A DNA stretch of 64,000 bases, taken from Hymenobacter negativus (GTDB lineage Bacteria > Bacteroidota > Bacteroidia > Cytophagales > Hymenobacteraceae). Below, one piece after another: positions 6,842-15,487 of this stretch. The stretch covers positions 186,001-250,000 of the forward strand of contig NZ_JAEDAE010000005.1 of NCBI RefSeq assembly GCF_016056375.1. The letters run 5' to 3'. Both the position numbers and the translations under genes were made by a program. Position 1 is the stretch's first letter. Each line of letters starts with the position of its first letter. The notes under the pieces are model-generated. The model was given only the letters and a program-made list of their open reading frames with translations. It was not told the origin of the DNA and did not search any database.

Positions 6842-7318
6842 ATGCCACCCGGCCGCACCCCCAAACCAACCGCCCAAAAGAAGCTGGAAGGCACCCACCG
6901 CCCTGACCGCGAGGCAGCCAATGCCTTGGCCTTCGACCCGGCGCGCGATGCACTCGACCCGCCGGTCGACCTCAAGCCCGAGGCTGCCCGCCAGTGCTGG
7001 CGCGTCGTGGCGAAAGAACTGCATCAGAAGAGCATGCTAGCCACCGTGGACTTGGCCCTGTTGCGCGCCTACTGCTACCAGGTGGCGCTGATGATGGAGG
7101 CCGAAACGGAGTTAGAAACCAGCGGCAAAACCATTACCATCACCAATAAAGGAGGCGGCAGCTACGCAGTAAAGTCCCCATGGGTGGCCATCCTCTCCGA
7201 CGCCACGGAGAAGGTCAGCAAGATTGGCCAGCAGTTCGGCTTCAGCCCCAGCAGCCGCACCCGCATCAGTGTTTCCAAATCAGAAAAAAAGCCCGCCGAC
7301 CCGTGGGCCGAATTGTAA
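6842..7318 (+). CDS. terS: Terminase small subunit, P27 family
   Basis: A 158-residue protein matching the P27-type small terminase layout: N-terminal GRTPKPTAQKKLEGTHRPDR, a helical middle (PEAARQCWRVVAKEL ... LLRAYCYQVALMMEAE) and the conserved C-terminal pattern with FGFSPSSRTRIS. It binds the packaging site and regulates the large subunit. Its TAA overlaps the large-subunit ATG by one base (TAATG), so the two are translationally coupled. Confidence 0.88.
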   Translation: MPPGRTPKPTAQKKLEGTHRPDREAANALAFDPARDALDPPVDLKPEAARQCWRVVAKELHQKSMLATVDLALLRAYCYQVALMMEAETELETSGKTITITNKGGGSYAVKSPWVAILSDATEKVSKIGQQFGFSPSSRTRISVSKSEKKPADPWAEL

Positions 7319-9132
7319 TGAGCACCACCCGCGATTACTGCATCATTGCCCACCGCTACGCTACCAACATGGTGGCTGCCCACGCCGCCGAAGAAGCCAT
7401 TAAGGTGGTTCTACGTCCCATTCTGCGGGACTTGCGCAAGTTGCGCGAGCAGGAAACACCCGACGAGGCGCAGGTGGCGGCCCTGGAAAAGCAGGCCGAA
7501 GCCCAGCGCCAGCGGATTTACGCCCTGCCCGTGCGCTGCGGCAAGTGGGTGGCGCTGGCCTGTGAACGACAGTTAAAGGATTTGCAGCGCAAACGCTTCA
7601 AGTACCGCTTCGACGAGGCGCGGGCGGCCCACGTCTGCAAGTTTATTGAGCTACTGCAGCATACCAAGGGCGAGTGGGCCGGCCGGCCCATCGTGCTGGA
7701 GGACTGGCAAATCTTTCTGCTCACCACCGTGTTCGGCTGGGTCGATGCCAGCGGCTACCGGCGCTACAAGGTCACCTACAAGGAAATCCCGCGCAAAAAC
7801 GCAAAGTCTACCGTCAGCTCGGGCGTTGGCCTGTACATGCTCACCGCTGATGGCGAGGGCGGGGCCGAGGTGTATTCGGCAGCCACCACGAAGGACCAGG
7901 CTAAGATTGTGTGGCAGGATGCACACAGCATGGCAGCCAAAAGCAAAGGGCTTCAAAGCCGCTTTGGCGTACGCACGGCGGCTCACAGCATCTACACCGA
8001 AGAAGGCAGCAAGTTCCTAGCGCTGGCCCGCGACCAGGGCGGCAACCTCGACGGCCTGAACGTGCACTGCGGCATCATCGACGAGCTGCATGCCCACAAA
8101 ACCCGCGAGATTGTGGACGTCATCGAAACGGCCACCGGTGCCCGCCGGCAACCGCTGCTCTGGCAAATCACCACGGCCGGCTTCAACCTGGCCGGCATCT
8201 GCTACGAAGTGCGCACCTACACCACCAAGGTGCTGGAAGGCCAGATTACGGACCATCAGCACTTCGGCATCATCTATACCATCGATTCGGATGACGACTG
8301 GGCCCACCCGAGCAGTTGGCAGAAGGCCAACCCCAACTGGGGCATCAGCGTGGGCGTCGAGGACATCACCCGCAAGGGCAACAAGGCCGTGAAAGTGGCT
8401 TCTGCCCGCGGCAACTTCAAAACAAAGCACCTCAACGTCTGGGTAAACGCCAACGAGGCGTGGATGGACATGCAGGCCTGGGAAACTGCAGCCGACCCGA
8501 GCCTGCGCCTGGCCGAATTCACAGGCGAAGAGTGCGTAGCAGCCGTCGATTTGGCGACCAAAGTGGACGTAGCGGCGCTGGTTCTGCTATTCAAACGAGA
8601 CGAAATCTATTACCTCTTTCCCTTTTTCTGGCTGCCCGAAGCCGCGGCCGAAGGGGAGGAAAATGCCCACTATGCTGGCTGGGCAGCCGAGGGCTACATC
8701 AGTTTGACACCGGGCAACGTGACCGACCACAACGCCGTGCAGGACCGGGCGCGGGAGCTGGCTGCCGACCACCAACTACGCGCGTTGGCTTACGACCCCT
8801 GGCAGGCCCATAAGTTCGCCACGGAACTATCGGACGAAGGAATGGCGGTGCTGGAATACCGCATGACAGTGCAGAACATGAGCGAGCCGATGAAAGAGCT
8901 GCACGCCGCCGTCATTTCCGGCAAGCTGGTACACAACGGCAACCCGGCCATGAGTTGGATGATGAGCAACGTGGTGGCTCATACCGATGCCAAAGACAAC
9001 ATTTTTCCCCGCAAGGAAAACCCGAAGAACAAAATTGACGGCCCTGTGGCGGCCATCATGGCCATGGGCCAATGGCTCACGCCTACAGAAGACGAATACA
9101 TCTACAGGGACCGGGGTCTGGTTTCCTTGTAA
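7318..9132 (+). CDS. terL: Terminase large subunit
   Basis: A 604-residue packaging motor and nuclease. The ATPase part has a variant Walker A, RKNAKST, at residues 159-165 and Walker B/catalytic GIIDELH at 252-258. The nuclease half begins near residue 400 with the acidic CVAAVDLATKVDVAAL, and a later acidic residue in ALAYDPWQ fits the RNase H-like terminase nuclease. Length and motifs fit Terminase_1 partners of P27 small subunits in HK97-like phages. The ATG at 7318 overlaps the terS stop. Residues 45-70 add a charged coiled-coil-like stretch. Confidence 0.92.
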   Translation: MSTTRDYCIIAHRYATNMVAAHAAEEAIKVVLRPILRDLRKLREQETPDEAQVAALEKQAEAQRQRIYALPVRCGKWVALACERQLKDLQRKRFKYRFDEARAAHVCKFIELLQHTKGEWAGRPIVLEDWQIFLLTTVFGWVDASGYRRYKVTYKEIPRKNAKSTVSSGVGLYMLTADGEGGAEVYSAATTKDQAKIVWQDAHSMAAKSKGLQSRFGVRTAAHSIYTEEGSKFLALARDQGGNLDGLNVHCGIIDELHAHKTREIVDVIETATGARRQPLLWQITTAGFNLAGICYEVRTYTTKVLEGQITDHQHFGIIYTIDSDDDWAHPSSWQKANPNWGISVGVEDITRKGNKAVKVASARGNFKTKHLNVWVNANEAWMDMQAWETAADPSLRLAEFTGEECVAAVDLATKVDVAALVLLFKRDEIYYLFPFFWLPEAAAEGEENAHYAGWAAEGYISLTPGNVTDHNAVQDRARELAADHQLRALAYDPWQAHKFATELSDEGMAVLEYRMTVQNMSEPMKELHAAVISGKLVHNGNPAMSWMMSNVVAHTDAKDNIFPRKENPKNKIDGPVAAIMAMGQWLTPTEDEYIYRDRGLVSL

Positions 9133-9136
9133 ACCC

Positions 9137-9194
9137 CTCCCCCACTTACCCCCCATCGGCATAGTAACCCCGTCACCAGGGCATCGGAGCTTTG
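9137..9194 (+). promoter_or_regulatory. Bipartite leader element before the portal gene (copy 1)
   Basis: A C-rich 21-mer at 9137-9157 is identical to 19688-19708 before the tail-tip gene. In both copies CGGA(G/A)CTTTG follows with its TTG exactly 35 bases after the 21-mer. A run ending TTTG recalls the Bacteroidota -7 element, so it may be a promoter, in which case the true portal start would be downstream of the TTG at 9192. Confidence 0.45.
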
Positions 9195-10553
9195 ACCAAG
9201 CAATCCGACGCCGTGGCCCTGTTCGACTTCCTCACCCGCAAACCCAAGCCTGCCCCTGTAATGGGTGACCCCAACCAACCGGGCGGGGTGGCCACGCACG
9301 TGGGTGCTGGCGGTTACGGGGAAGCCGACCCGGCCTTCATGGCGTGGCTGGCCAACGGCGGCACTGGCCCCGTGGCATCGAGCGGCGTGGCCGTGAACGA
9401 AACCAGCGCCGTAACGCTGATGGCCGTGTGGGCCTGCGTGCGGGTGATTGCCGAGTCTGTGGCCCAGCTGCCGCTGCTCGTGCTCGACAAAAGCCAGAAG
9501 GGCAAAAACCGCCTGGCCACCGAGCACCCCAGCTACGTGCTGCTTGACGCCGAGCCCAACCCGCGCCAGACCGCCTTCAACTTCATCGAGCTCATGGTGG
9601 CCACGGTGGTGCTCTGGGGCAACGCCTACGCCATCATCGAGCGCGACAGCAGCTACAACCCCATCGGCCTGCACTGGGTGCACCCGCGCAACGTCACGGT
9701 CTGGGAATTCGAAGGCGAACTCTGGTATCAGATTGCCGGTGAGGCCCGCCCCCGTTCCTCGTCCGACATTTTCCACATCGCCGGCCTGGGCTTCAACGGC
9801 GTGACCGGCCGCTCGGTGCTGAGCGTGATGCGCGAAACCATCGAGCTGGGCCTGTCGGCGCAGAAATTCGGCAACAATTTCTTCACCAACGGGGCCAACA
9901 TCGGCGGCGTGCTGGAGACAGCGGCCAAAGTCGACGACAAAGTCATCGACCGGCTGCGCAAGCAGTTTGCCGAGCAGTACCAGGGCCTGCAAAACAGCCA
10001 CAAGCCTTTGCTGCTGGAGCAGGGGCTGACATATAAGCGGGTGGGCATGCCCCCGGCCGATGCCCAGTTCATCGAAACCAGCAAGATTTCGGCCGAGGGC
10101 ATCGCCCGCGGCATGCGCGTGCCGCCGCACAAAATCGGCCTGCTGGAGCGCAGCACCAACAACAACATTGAGCACCAGGGCATCGAGTTCATCACCGACT
10201 GCCTGGGTCCTTGGCTGACCCGGTTCGAGGCAGAAGGCCGCCGCAAGCTGCTGCGCCAGGACCAAAAGGCCACTTACCGCATCAAATTCGACCGCGACCC
10301 GCTGCTGGCCGGCGACTTCGCGGCTCGTTCCACTTTCTACAAAACCATGTGGGGCGTGGGCCTGATGAGCGCCAACGACATCGCTGACATGGAGGACCGC
10401 GACCACGTGGACGGTGGCGATACGCGCTACGTGCCCCTGAACATGGTGCCCACCCACCTCCTCGAGCAGGTGCTGATGAAACCGGCCGCCAAAGCCCCCA
10501 GAAACGGCCAGCAAGCCCCCGACTCTACCCAAAAAGCGCCCGAAAACGCATGA
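9192..10553 (+). CDS. Portal protein, HK97 family
   Basis: A 453-residue portal subunit. The core runs from SAVTLMAVWACVRVIAESVAQLPL (near residue 75) through NPRQTAFNFIELMVATVVLWGNAYAII to PHKIGLLERSTNNNIEHQGIEF, all standard for phage_portal of HK97 type. It forms the dodecameric ring at the head vertex. The start is uncertain: TTG at 9192 gives MTKQSDAV, while GTG at 9213 (MALFDFL) would also work and would leave room for a promoter in the leader. The stop overlaps the protease start (ATGA). Confidence 0.92.
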   Translation: MTKQSDAVALFDFLTRKPKPAPVMGDPNQPGGVATHVGAGGYGEADPAFMAWLANGGTGPVASSGVAVNETSAVTLMAVWACVRVIAESVAQLPLLVLDKSQKGKNRLATEHPSYVLLDAEPNPRQTAFNFIELMVATVVLWGNAYAIIERDSSYNPIGLHWVHPRNVTVWEFEGELWYQIAGEARPRSSSDIFHIAGLGFNGVTGRSVLSVMRETIELGLSAQKFGNNFFTNGANIGGVLETAAKVDDKVIDRLRKQFAEQYQGLQNSHKPLLLEQGLTYKRVGMPPADAQFIETSKISAEGIARGMRVPPHKIGLLERSTNNNIEHQGIEFITDCLGPWLTRFEAEGRRKLLRQDQKATYRIKFDRDPLLAGDFAARSTFYKTMWGVGLMSANDIADMEDRDHVDGGDTRYVPLNMVPTHLLEQVLMKPAAKAPRNGQQAPDSTQKAPENA

Positions 10554-11194
10554 AAAAGCCCTTGATTAGCACTCAAAACGGACCCGAAATTCGCTTCGCC
10601 GAAGGGCAAAAAGTGGGTTTGGAGTACCGAGCGGCCGCCGAAAGCGAGCCCAAAGTGCCAGAATACTTCGTCGGCAAGGCCATCGTGTGCGGCGTGCGCA
10701 GCAAAAACCTGGGCGGTTTTGTGGAAATCATCGACAAAGAGGCGCTGAAAGACGCCGATTTGAGCGACGTAAAGGGCCTCTTCAACCACGACCGCAACTA
10801 CGTGCTGGGCACCATTAGTGCCGGCACGCTGGAGCTGACCGTCGACGCCGATGGGGGCCTGAGTTACCGCATCAAGTACGACCATCTCGACCCCGACCAC
10901 GTGCGGGTGATGCGCAAAATTGAGCGCGGCGACGTGGTGGGCTCCTCGTTCGCGTTTCGGGTAGCACCCAACGGGGCGGACTGGGATTACGACGAGGAAG
11001 GCATGTACGTGCGCACCGTCACCAAAATCAGCCGCGTCTCCGACGTGTGCCCGGTCACCGACCCGGCCTATGCCGACACCGAAGCCGCCCAGCGTAGCCT
11101 CGGCGACTACCAACAGCAGCGGGCCAAGCCGGCTGGTCCTTCCCTGGACCAGCGCCGCCGGCAGCTGGCCCTGCTGGCCCACGCCCCTCAATAG
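10550..11194 (+). CDS. HK97 family prohead protease
   Basis: A 214-residue maturation protease. The catalytic His lies in LFNHD (His80) and the nucleophile in GDVVGSSFAF (Ser132/133), as in the herpesvirus-like serine proteases of HK97-type phages. It trims the N-terminal scaffold of the capsid protein encoded next. The ATG at 10550 overlaps the portal stop by four bases. The C-terminal 40 residues are basic and probably disordered. Confidence 0.9.
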   Translation: MKKPLISTQNGPEIRFAEGQKVGLEYRAAAESEPKVPEYFVGKAIVCGVRSKNLGGFVEIIDKEALKDADLSDVKGLFNHDRNYVLGTISAGTLELTVDADGGLSYRIKYDHLDPDHVRVMRKIERGDVVGSSFAFRVAPNGADWDYDEEGMYVRTVTKISRVSDVCPVTDPAYADTEAAQRSLGDYQQQRAKPAGPSLDQRRRQLALLAHAPQ

Positions 11195-11201
11195 TCTTCA
11201 C

Positions 11202-11219
11202 CTCACCTTTTTCTGCAAA
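11202..11219 (+). promoter_or_regulatory. CTCACCTTTTTCTGCAAA leader before the capsid gene
   Basis: An 18-base pyrimidine-rich leader, identical at 14456-14473 before the tail tube gene. It ends 8 bases before the capsid ATG, where a Shine-Dalgarno would normally sit, and none is present. It may be a translation enhancer or part of a promoter for highly expressed structural genes. Confidence 0.45.
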
Positions 11220-11227
11220 TAAGTACC

Positions 11228-12562
11228 ATGAAAAAATTACAGCAACTGCTGGAAGAGCGCGCCACCAAGCTCAAGGCCAACCAGGCCCTGATGGATGCCG
11301 CCGATGCGGACAACCACCGCGACTTGAGCGACGCGGAGGCCAAATCCTTCGACGCCAACACCGAGGAAATCCGCGCCCTCGACGAAAAAATTACCCGCGC
11401 TCGCGCCGCGGAGGAGCAACGGGCTACGCTGGCCGGCCAGAACGGCACCCGCCACGACAACGGCCTGAGCAACCAGGAAAACCGCGACCTGGGCAGCTAC
11501 AGCATGCTCGAAGCCGTGCGCATGGCCAACGGTAACGTGGCCATGACCGGCCTCTACAAGGAGATGCACGAGGAAGCGCAGCGCGAAGCCCACCGATCCA
11601 ACATTTCCGTCTCGCCCAAAGGCGTGATGATTCCGGGCCTGGTGCTGGAGCACCGCTCGACCGAGCAGCGCGCCGTAACGGCCACCGGTGGCGCCAACGG
11701 CAACCAAGGCGGCGTGGCCATCGCTACCAGCCTGGGCAGCTTCATCGACCAACTGCGCAACGCTCTCGTGCTGGCCGGTCTGGGGGCCGACTTCATGTAC
11801 AATCTAGTGGGAAACCTCGACTTCCCGGTGGAAGATTCGGTGTTTGCGCCGACCTGGCTAACGGAAAACGCTACGGCGCAGGCCAGCAACCCGACCTTCA
11901 AAAAGCTCAGCATGATGCCCAAACGGGTGGCCGGCTTCCTCGACGTGTCGGACCGCATGCTGCTGCAAACCTCGCCCAGCATCGAAGCCCGCCTGCGCGG
12001 CCAGCTGCTTCGCGGCATGTCGGAGTCGATTGACCGCGCCGGCCTGATGGGCAGCGGCTCGGGCGAAGAGCCTACCGGCGTGCTCAACACGGCTGGCATC
12101 GGCGACGTGGCCATCGGCGCCAACGGCGGGGCGGCCACCTTCGACCACGTGGTGAAGCTCAAGGGCAAAGTGGACGCCAACAACGCCCTGTTGGGCTCGC
12201 TGGGCTACGCCACCAACACCGACGTGCGCACCCAGCTACAGCTCACCAAGAAGGATGCCGGCTCTGGCATTTTCGTGTGGGGCGACGACGACAACCGCCT
12301 GGGCGGCTACAAAGCCGGCGTGACCAACATCCTGCCCAACACGCTGGTGAAGGGCACGGCCAATACCTGCTCGCCGCTGGTGTTCGGCAACTGGAACGAC
12401 CTGTACATCGGCATGTGGAGCGGCATTGAAATCCTGCCCGACCCTTACACGCAGGCCGCCAACGGCATGGTGCGCATGCACGTGAAATCTTTCGTGGACG
12501 TGCTCGTGGCCCGCGCCAAGAGCTTCGCCGCCGTGAAGGACATCCTGGGCGCCAACAACTAA
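11228..12562 (+). CDS. Major capsid protein, HK97 fold
   Basis: A 444-residue capsid subunit. Residues 1-75 are a charged helical scaffold (delta) domain that the adjacent protease should remove. The rest follows the HK97 fold: extended arm, then GSFIDQLRNALVLAGLGADF, LDFPVEDSVFAPTWLTE and a C-terminal domain with LVFGNWNDLYIGMWSGIEI, a motif common in Phage_capsid family members. It is preceded by the 18-base leader shared with the tail tube gene and followed by a hairpin terminator, consistent with heavy expression. Confidence 0.93.
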   Translation: MKKLQQLLEERATKLKANQALMDAADADNHRDLSDAEAKSFDANTEEIRALDEKITRARAAEEQRATLAGQNGTRHDNGLSNQENRDLGSYSMLEAVRMANGNVAMTGLYKEMHEEAQREAHRSNISVSPKGVMIPGLVLEHRSTEQRAVTATGGANGNQGGVAIATSLGSFIDQLRNALVLAGLGADFMYNLVGNLDFPVEDSVFAPTWLTENATAQASNPTFKKLSMMPKRVAGFLDVSDRMLLQTSPSIEARLRGQLLRGMSESIDRAGLMGSGSGEEPTGVLNTAGIGDVAIGANGGAATFDHVVKLKGKVDANNALLGSLGYATNTDVRTQLQLTKKDAGSGIFVWGDDDNRLGGYKAGVTNILPNTLVKGTANTCSPLVFGNWNDLYIGMWSGIEILPDPYTQAANGMVRMHVKSFVDVLVARAKSFAAVKDILGANN

Positions 12563-12582
12563 ATCCCTCCTACCCCTAGTCC

Positions 12583-12618
12583 AAAAGCCCCGGCTGCCTC
12601 GTGCAGTCGGGGCCTTTT
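12583..12618 (+). terminator. Terminator hairpin after the capsid gene
   Basis: AAAAGCCCCGGCTGC pairs with GCAGTCGGGGCCTTTT across a 5-base loop (one G/T mismatch and one bulge), ending in TTTT. It lies 20 bases after the capsid stop and may limit read-through so that capsid is made in excess. Confidence 0.75.
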
Positions 12619-12651
12619 GGGTGCCAATCGTTTCACTTTATTTCCCACGTC

Positions 12652-12909
12652 ATGCCCCAAACCCCTGAACAGAAAGCCGCTGCTGAGAAAGCAAAGGCAG
12701 AAAAGGCGGCCGTCAATCAGCTACAGGAAGGCCAGCACTCCGCAGCGCTGAAGCCCATCGTTTTCCTGCGCAGCCACCCGAATTACGCCTACAACGCCGG
12801 CAACAAAGCCACGCTCAGCCAGGAGCACACCGACCTGCTGGTAAACGGCGGCTTTGCCCGCTTTGACGAGGCTGAAACGGCCGAGGCCCCTACCGACGAA
12901 CAGCGCTAA
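12652..12909 (+). CDS. Small head-module protein of unknown function
   Basis: An 85-residue protein starting at the ATG at 12652. Residues 1-20 are Ala/Lys/Glu-rich and helical; the remainder (IVFLRSHPNYAYNAGNKATL, LLVNGGFARF) looks like a small folded domain. Its position between capsid and head-tail connector suits a capsid accessory or decoration protein, but this is context only. It lies downstream of the capsid terminator, so it relies on read-through or its own promoter. Confidence 0.65.
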   Translation: MPQTPEQKAAAEKAKAEKAAVNQLQEGQHSAALKPIVFLRSHPNYAYNAGNKATLSQEHTDLLVNGGFARFDEAETAEAPTDEQR

Positions 12910-12919
12910 AAGCTAACTC

Positions 12920-13243
12920 ATGGCCCTGCCCATCACCCTGAACGACGCCAAAGCCCAGTGCCGCATCCCGCTCGCGGATACGGCCGAGGACGCGTTGCTG
13001 CAATCCTACCTGGTGGTGGCAGGGGCCATGTTTGAGCAGTTGAGCAAACGCAGCTTCGATGCCACCGGCGACGAGGAGCTGACCGCGAACGAACTGGCCA
13101 TTGCCGGCCAGTGGCTGCTGCTCATGGTGGCCCACTTCTACGAGACGCGCCAGCCCGTCATCACGGACGTGCGTGCTGTGACGGTGGAAGTACCAAAAAC
13201 GCTGGATTTTCTGATGGACTTAATCCGGGTGCCCACGCTATGA
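12920..13243 (+). CDS. Head-tail connector protein, gp6-like
   Basis: A 107-residue helical protein matching the small head-tail connectors of HK97 gp6 type: N-terminal ITLNDAKAQCRI, acidic DTAEDALLQSYLVVAGAM, then IAGQWLLLMVAHFYETRQPV. It would form the ring beneath the portal. It overlaps the next gene by four bases (ATGA) in the standard connector order. Confidence 0.82.
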   Translation: MALPITLNDAKAQCRIPLADTAEDALLQSYLVVAGAMFEQLSKRSFDATGDEELTANELAIAGQWLLLMVAHFYETRQPVITDVRAVTVEVPKTLDFLMDLIRVPTL

Positions 13244-13566
13244 GCAACATCGGCAAGCGCAACCGGCAAATCCAACTACAGGCCCCCGCGCCCGTGGCCC
13301 AGAACGGCTACGGCGAACCCGCCCCGGCCAGCTTCAGCGACCAGGGCACGGAGTTCGCGCAGGTCATCTACTCCAGCGCCGGGCAGGAGTTGGTACAGGC
13401 CGCCCAGCAAACGGCCGTGCAGCCGGTGCAGTTCGTCATGCGCTACCGGGCCGACGTGCGGCCCACCTGGCAGGTCGACTTCGGAGGCACCATTCACCTG
13501 ATTACCGCCGTCACCGAAATCGGCCGACGGCAAGGCCTCACCCTCACCACCCAGCGCCGTGGCTAA
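13240..13566 (+). CDS. Head closure / head-tail adaptor protein
   Basis: A 108-residue protein opening MSNIGKRNRQIQLQAP and containing RYRADVRPTWQVDFGG and IHLITAVTEIGRRQGL, the layout of the SPP1 gp16-type head closure family. It seals the connector after packaging and receives the tail. The start is fixed by the ATGA overlap with the connector gene, and its end overlaps the next gene by 8 bases. Confidence 0.8.
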   Translation: MSNIGKRNRQIQLQAPAPVAQNGYGEPAPASFSDQGTEFAQVIYSSAGQELVQAAQQTAVQPVQFVMRYRADVRPTWQVDFGGTIHLITAVTEIGRRQGLTLTTQRRG

Positions 13567-14050
13567 TACTTCTGGTTTCAAAATAAAGGGCATTGAGGAG
13601 CTGAATCAGGTGCTGGCCGGCTTCGACGACAAGCTTGGCGCGCAGGTGCTGGACAAAATATTGCGCAAGGCCGCCGGGCCGCTGGTGCGCGAATCCAAAC
13701 GCCTGAGCAGCAACGCCGACGTGACGGGGGAAACCACCAAGAGCATCGGCATCATCGCCAACCGCCGCAACAACAGCATCACCGTGGGTCCGCGCCGGGG
13801 CAACGGCTTCAAGGGCTACCACGCCCACTTGCTGGAGTACGGCACCGCGCCGCACCTCATCAAGGCCAAGGCCGCCGGCGGGCTGCTGCACTGGGCGGGA
13901 GGGGCGGCCACCCAGGTGCAGCACCCGGGCAGCGCGGCCCAGCCGTTCATGCGGCCGGCGTTCGACGCGACGGGTACCAGCATGGTGGAATCAATTAAGG
14001 ACCAATGCCGCGAAATCATTGAAAGCGGCTTTAAATCAGTGTACAGGTAG
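13559..14050 (+). CDS. HK97 gp10-like tail-joining protein
   Basis: A 163-residue protein with GIEELNQVLAGFDDKLGAQV, KAAGPLVRESKRL and YHAHLLEYGTAPH followed by QPFMRPAFDAT, all hallmarks of the HK97-gp10 family (head-tail joining/neck). The start is a GTG at 13559 inside the end of the previous gene. Its TAG shares its last base with the GTG start of the following gene. Confidence 0.85.
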   Translation: MANTSGFKIKGIEELNQVLAGFDDKLGAQVLDKILRKAAGPLVRESKRLSSNADVTGETTKSIGIIANRRNNSITVGPRRGNGFKGYHAHLLEYGTAPHLIKAKAAGGLLHWAGGAATQVQHPGSAAQPFMRPAFDATGTSMVESIKDQCREIIESGFKSVYR

Positions 14051-14448
14051 TGGAACCCGGCCAGCTCATCTTCTCCCGCCTCAGCCAGGCGCCCAGCGTG
14101 GGCGGCCAGCTCCAGCATGTGCGCGACGGCCAGCCCGAGGTGAAGATTTACCCCGTGCTGGCTCCGCCGGACACGCCGCGGCCCTATCTCACCTACCAGC
14201 TTATCAGCAACGTGCCCGACGACTCGGCCGTGTGCGAGCTCGACGACCTGGCCCGGGTACAGATTTCCATTTTCGCTGATAGCTACGCCGGCATCTGCGG
14301 GCTGGCAAACGCCATCCGCCGGCAACTGCACCGCACCGAAACGGCTGGCACCTATCTGCTGCTCACCAACGAATTCGACCACGAACAGCCCGGCGCGCTG
14401 TGTTTTTTCCGCAGCCAGGATTACGAGGTAGAGCACACCCCCGCTTAA
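14050..14448 (+). CDS. Tail completion protein, DUF3168/gp17-like
   Basis: A 132-residue protein starting with GTG at 14050 (TAGTG overlap). The pattern IYPVLAPPDTPRPYLTYQLI, then RVQISIFADSYAGICGLANA and the closing RSQDYEVEH match the DUF3168 tail terminator family, which caps the tail tube at the head end. Position between gp10-like and tail tube genes is as expected. Confidence 0.82.
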   Translation: MEPGQLIFSRLSQAPSVGGQLQHVRDGQPEVKIYPVLAPPDTPRPYLTYQLISNVPDDSAVCELDDLARVQISIFADSYAGICGLANAIRRQLHRTETAGTYLLLTNEFDHEQPGALCFFRSQDYEVEHTPA

Positions 14449-14455
14449 GCATTTT

Positions 14456-14473
14456 CTCACCTTTTTCTGCAAA
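14456..14473 (+). promoter_or_regulatory. CTCACCTTTTTCTGCAAA leader before the tail tube gene
   Basis: Second perfect copy of the 18-base leader seen at 11202-11219. It ends 4 bases before the tail tube ATG. Shorter relatives (TTTTTTCTGC) precede the holin candidate at 26302, and a pyrimidine-rich variant precedes the gene at 15066. Confidence 0.45.
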
Positions 14474-14477
14474 CACA

Positions 14478-14963
14478 ATGGCTAAATCCAATATCAGAGG
14501 CCGCAACGTGGCCATGATGGTCGAAAAGGCCGAAGGCTCCAACACCTTCGTGCGCGTCGGCTGTATCGGCGACCTCGGCCTGAGCATCACCACCGAGTCC
14601 GACGAGGTAACCTGCTCGGACTCGACCGATTTCAAAGAGTTCGAGCCGGGCCAAATCAGCTTCGACGCCAACGGCAACCTGACCGTGCGCCAGCTCACCG
14701 ACATGCCGGCCGGCAACGGCGGCACCACCGCGGCCCAGACCGACGCCACCGACGGCGTGAGCACGGAAAATTTCATCGACTGGCAGCTGCAGGGCCGCAA
14801 GCTGAAGCTGCGCTTCGATTTGGGGCAGGGCTCCGGCTCCGCCCGCTACGAGGCACAATTCTTCATCACCAAAGGCGACTTGAAGGCCCAGCTCAAGGGC
14901 GCGGCCACCTATGCCGTGGCCCTGCAGGGGACCGGCAAGATGGACAAAACCATTGCCGCTTAA
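14478..14963 (+). CDS. Major tail tube protein
   Basis: A 161-residue protein with the major tail protein pattern: MAKSNIRGRNVAMMVEKA, then DLGLSITTESDEVTCSDS, a linker, and the beta-rich RKLKLRFDLGQGSGSARYEA. It polymerises into the tube of a non-contractile tail; no sheath gene is seen, which fits a siphovirus. It shares its leader with the capsid gene, consistent with high expression. A GC-rich imperfect stem follows at about 14983-15022 with no T-run. Confidence 0.85.
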   Translation: MAKSNIRGRNVAMMVEKAEGSNTFVRVGCIGDLGLSITTESDEVTCSDSTDFKEFEPGQISFDANGNLTVRQLTDMPAGNGGTTAAQTDATDGVSTENFIDWQLQGRKLKLRFDLGQGSGSARYEAQFFITKGDLKAQLKGAATYAVALQGTGKMDKTIAA

Positions 14964-15065
14964 TTCCTGCCGTGGAAGTGACCCGACAACCCGTTCCGGC
15001 TTCCGGGCGGGCTGTCTGGGCGCAGACCGGCCGCTTTCTCATTCCTCACTTTCTCTTTTCACTGC

Positions 15066-15446
15066 ATGAAATCCACTCCTTCATCCCTTGCTCCCTTGAC
15101 CGCCGACGCCACGCGTGGCGAAGTGCTGCTCACCATCGGCGGCCGTCAGCGCCTGATTCGCTTCGGCCTCAAGTTCCTCAAAGCCCTCACTGAACAGCGC
15201 GGCGGCAACGGCCCGACGGATGTGCTCGAAACGTTGGAAAAAGCGCCACTGGCAGCCTTGCTTGACATGGCCACGCTGGCCATCACGTTGTGCGTGCCGG
15301 CGGCCGAGCTGCCCGAAGACTTCGACGCGCTACAGGCCATGGACGAGTTGCCTGCGGCTGAGCAAACCCAACTGTTTTCGGTGCTGCTGGCCAGTGTGTC
15401 GGCAAACCCTCTCATGGCGGCTTTGACCCAGACCAAAGCCGCCTAG
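15066..15446 (+). CDS. Tail assembly chaperone, short form (G-like)
   Basis: A 126-residue protein beginning MKSTPSSLAPLTADATRGEV. It is helical, with size and position between tail tube and tape measure that match tail assembly chaperone G of lambda-type phages, which coats the tape measure protein. The -1 frame is open from 15362, overlaps this gene's end by 85 bases and leads into the next gene, with a slippery heptamer at 15404-15410. So this gene probably yields both a G and a longer GT product. Function is from context and frame arrangement, not from a motif. Confidence 0.72.
   Translation: MKSTPSSLAPLTADATRGEVLLTIGGRQRLIRFGLKFLKALTEQRGGNGPTDVLETLEKAPLAALLDMATLAITLCVPAAELPEDFDALQAMDELPAAEQTQLFSVLLASVSANPLMAALTQTKAA
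15404..15410 (+). other. Candidate -1 frameshift slippery site A AAC CCT
   Basis: AAACCCT fits X XXY YYZ and is correctly phased: codons of the G-like gene read GCA AAC CCT. Slippage by -1 would read AAA CCC and continue in the frame of the gene ending at 15784, adding about 125 residues. A similar AAACCCA at 15364-15370 is out of phase. No strong downstream hairpin was identified by eye. Confidence 0.5.
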
Positions 15447-15487
15447 CCCCCAACGCTACTCCCGCGCCGCCCGACACCTGGGACGAC

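Noticed and set aside
9102..10532. 476-codon minus-strand frame opposite the portal gene
   Set aside because: The portal protein on the plus strand is certain; the antisense translation is His/Gly/Val-rich and resembles nothing.
15364..15370. AAACCCA as the frameshift site of the tail chaperone
   Set aside because: The heptamer is not in the X XXY YYZ phase of the gene being read; the copy at 15404 is.
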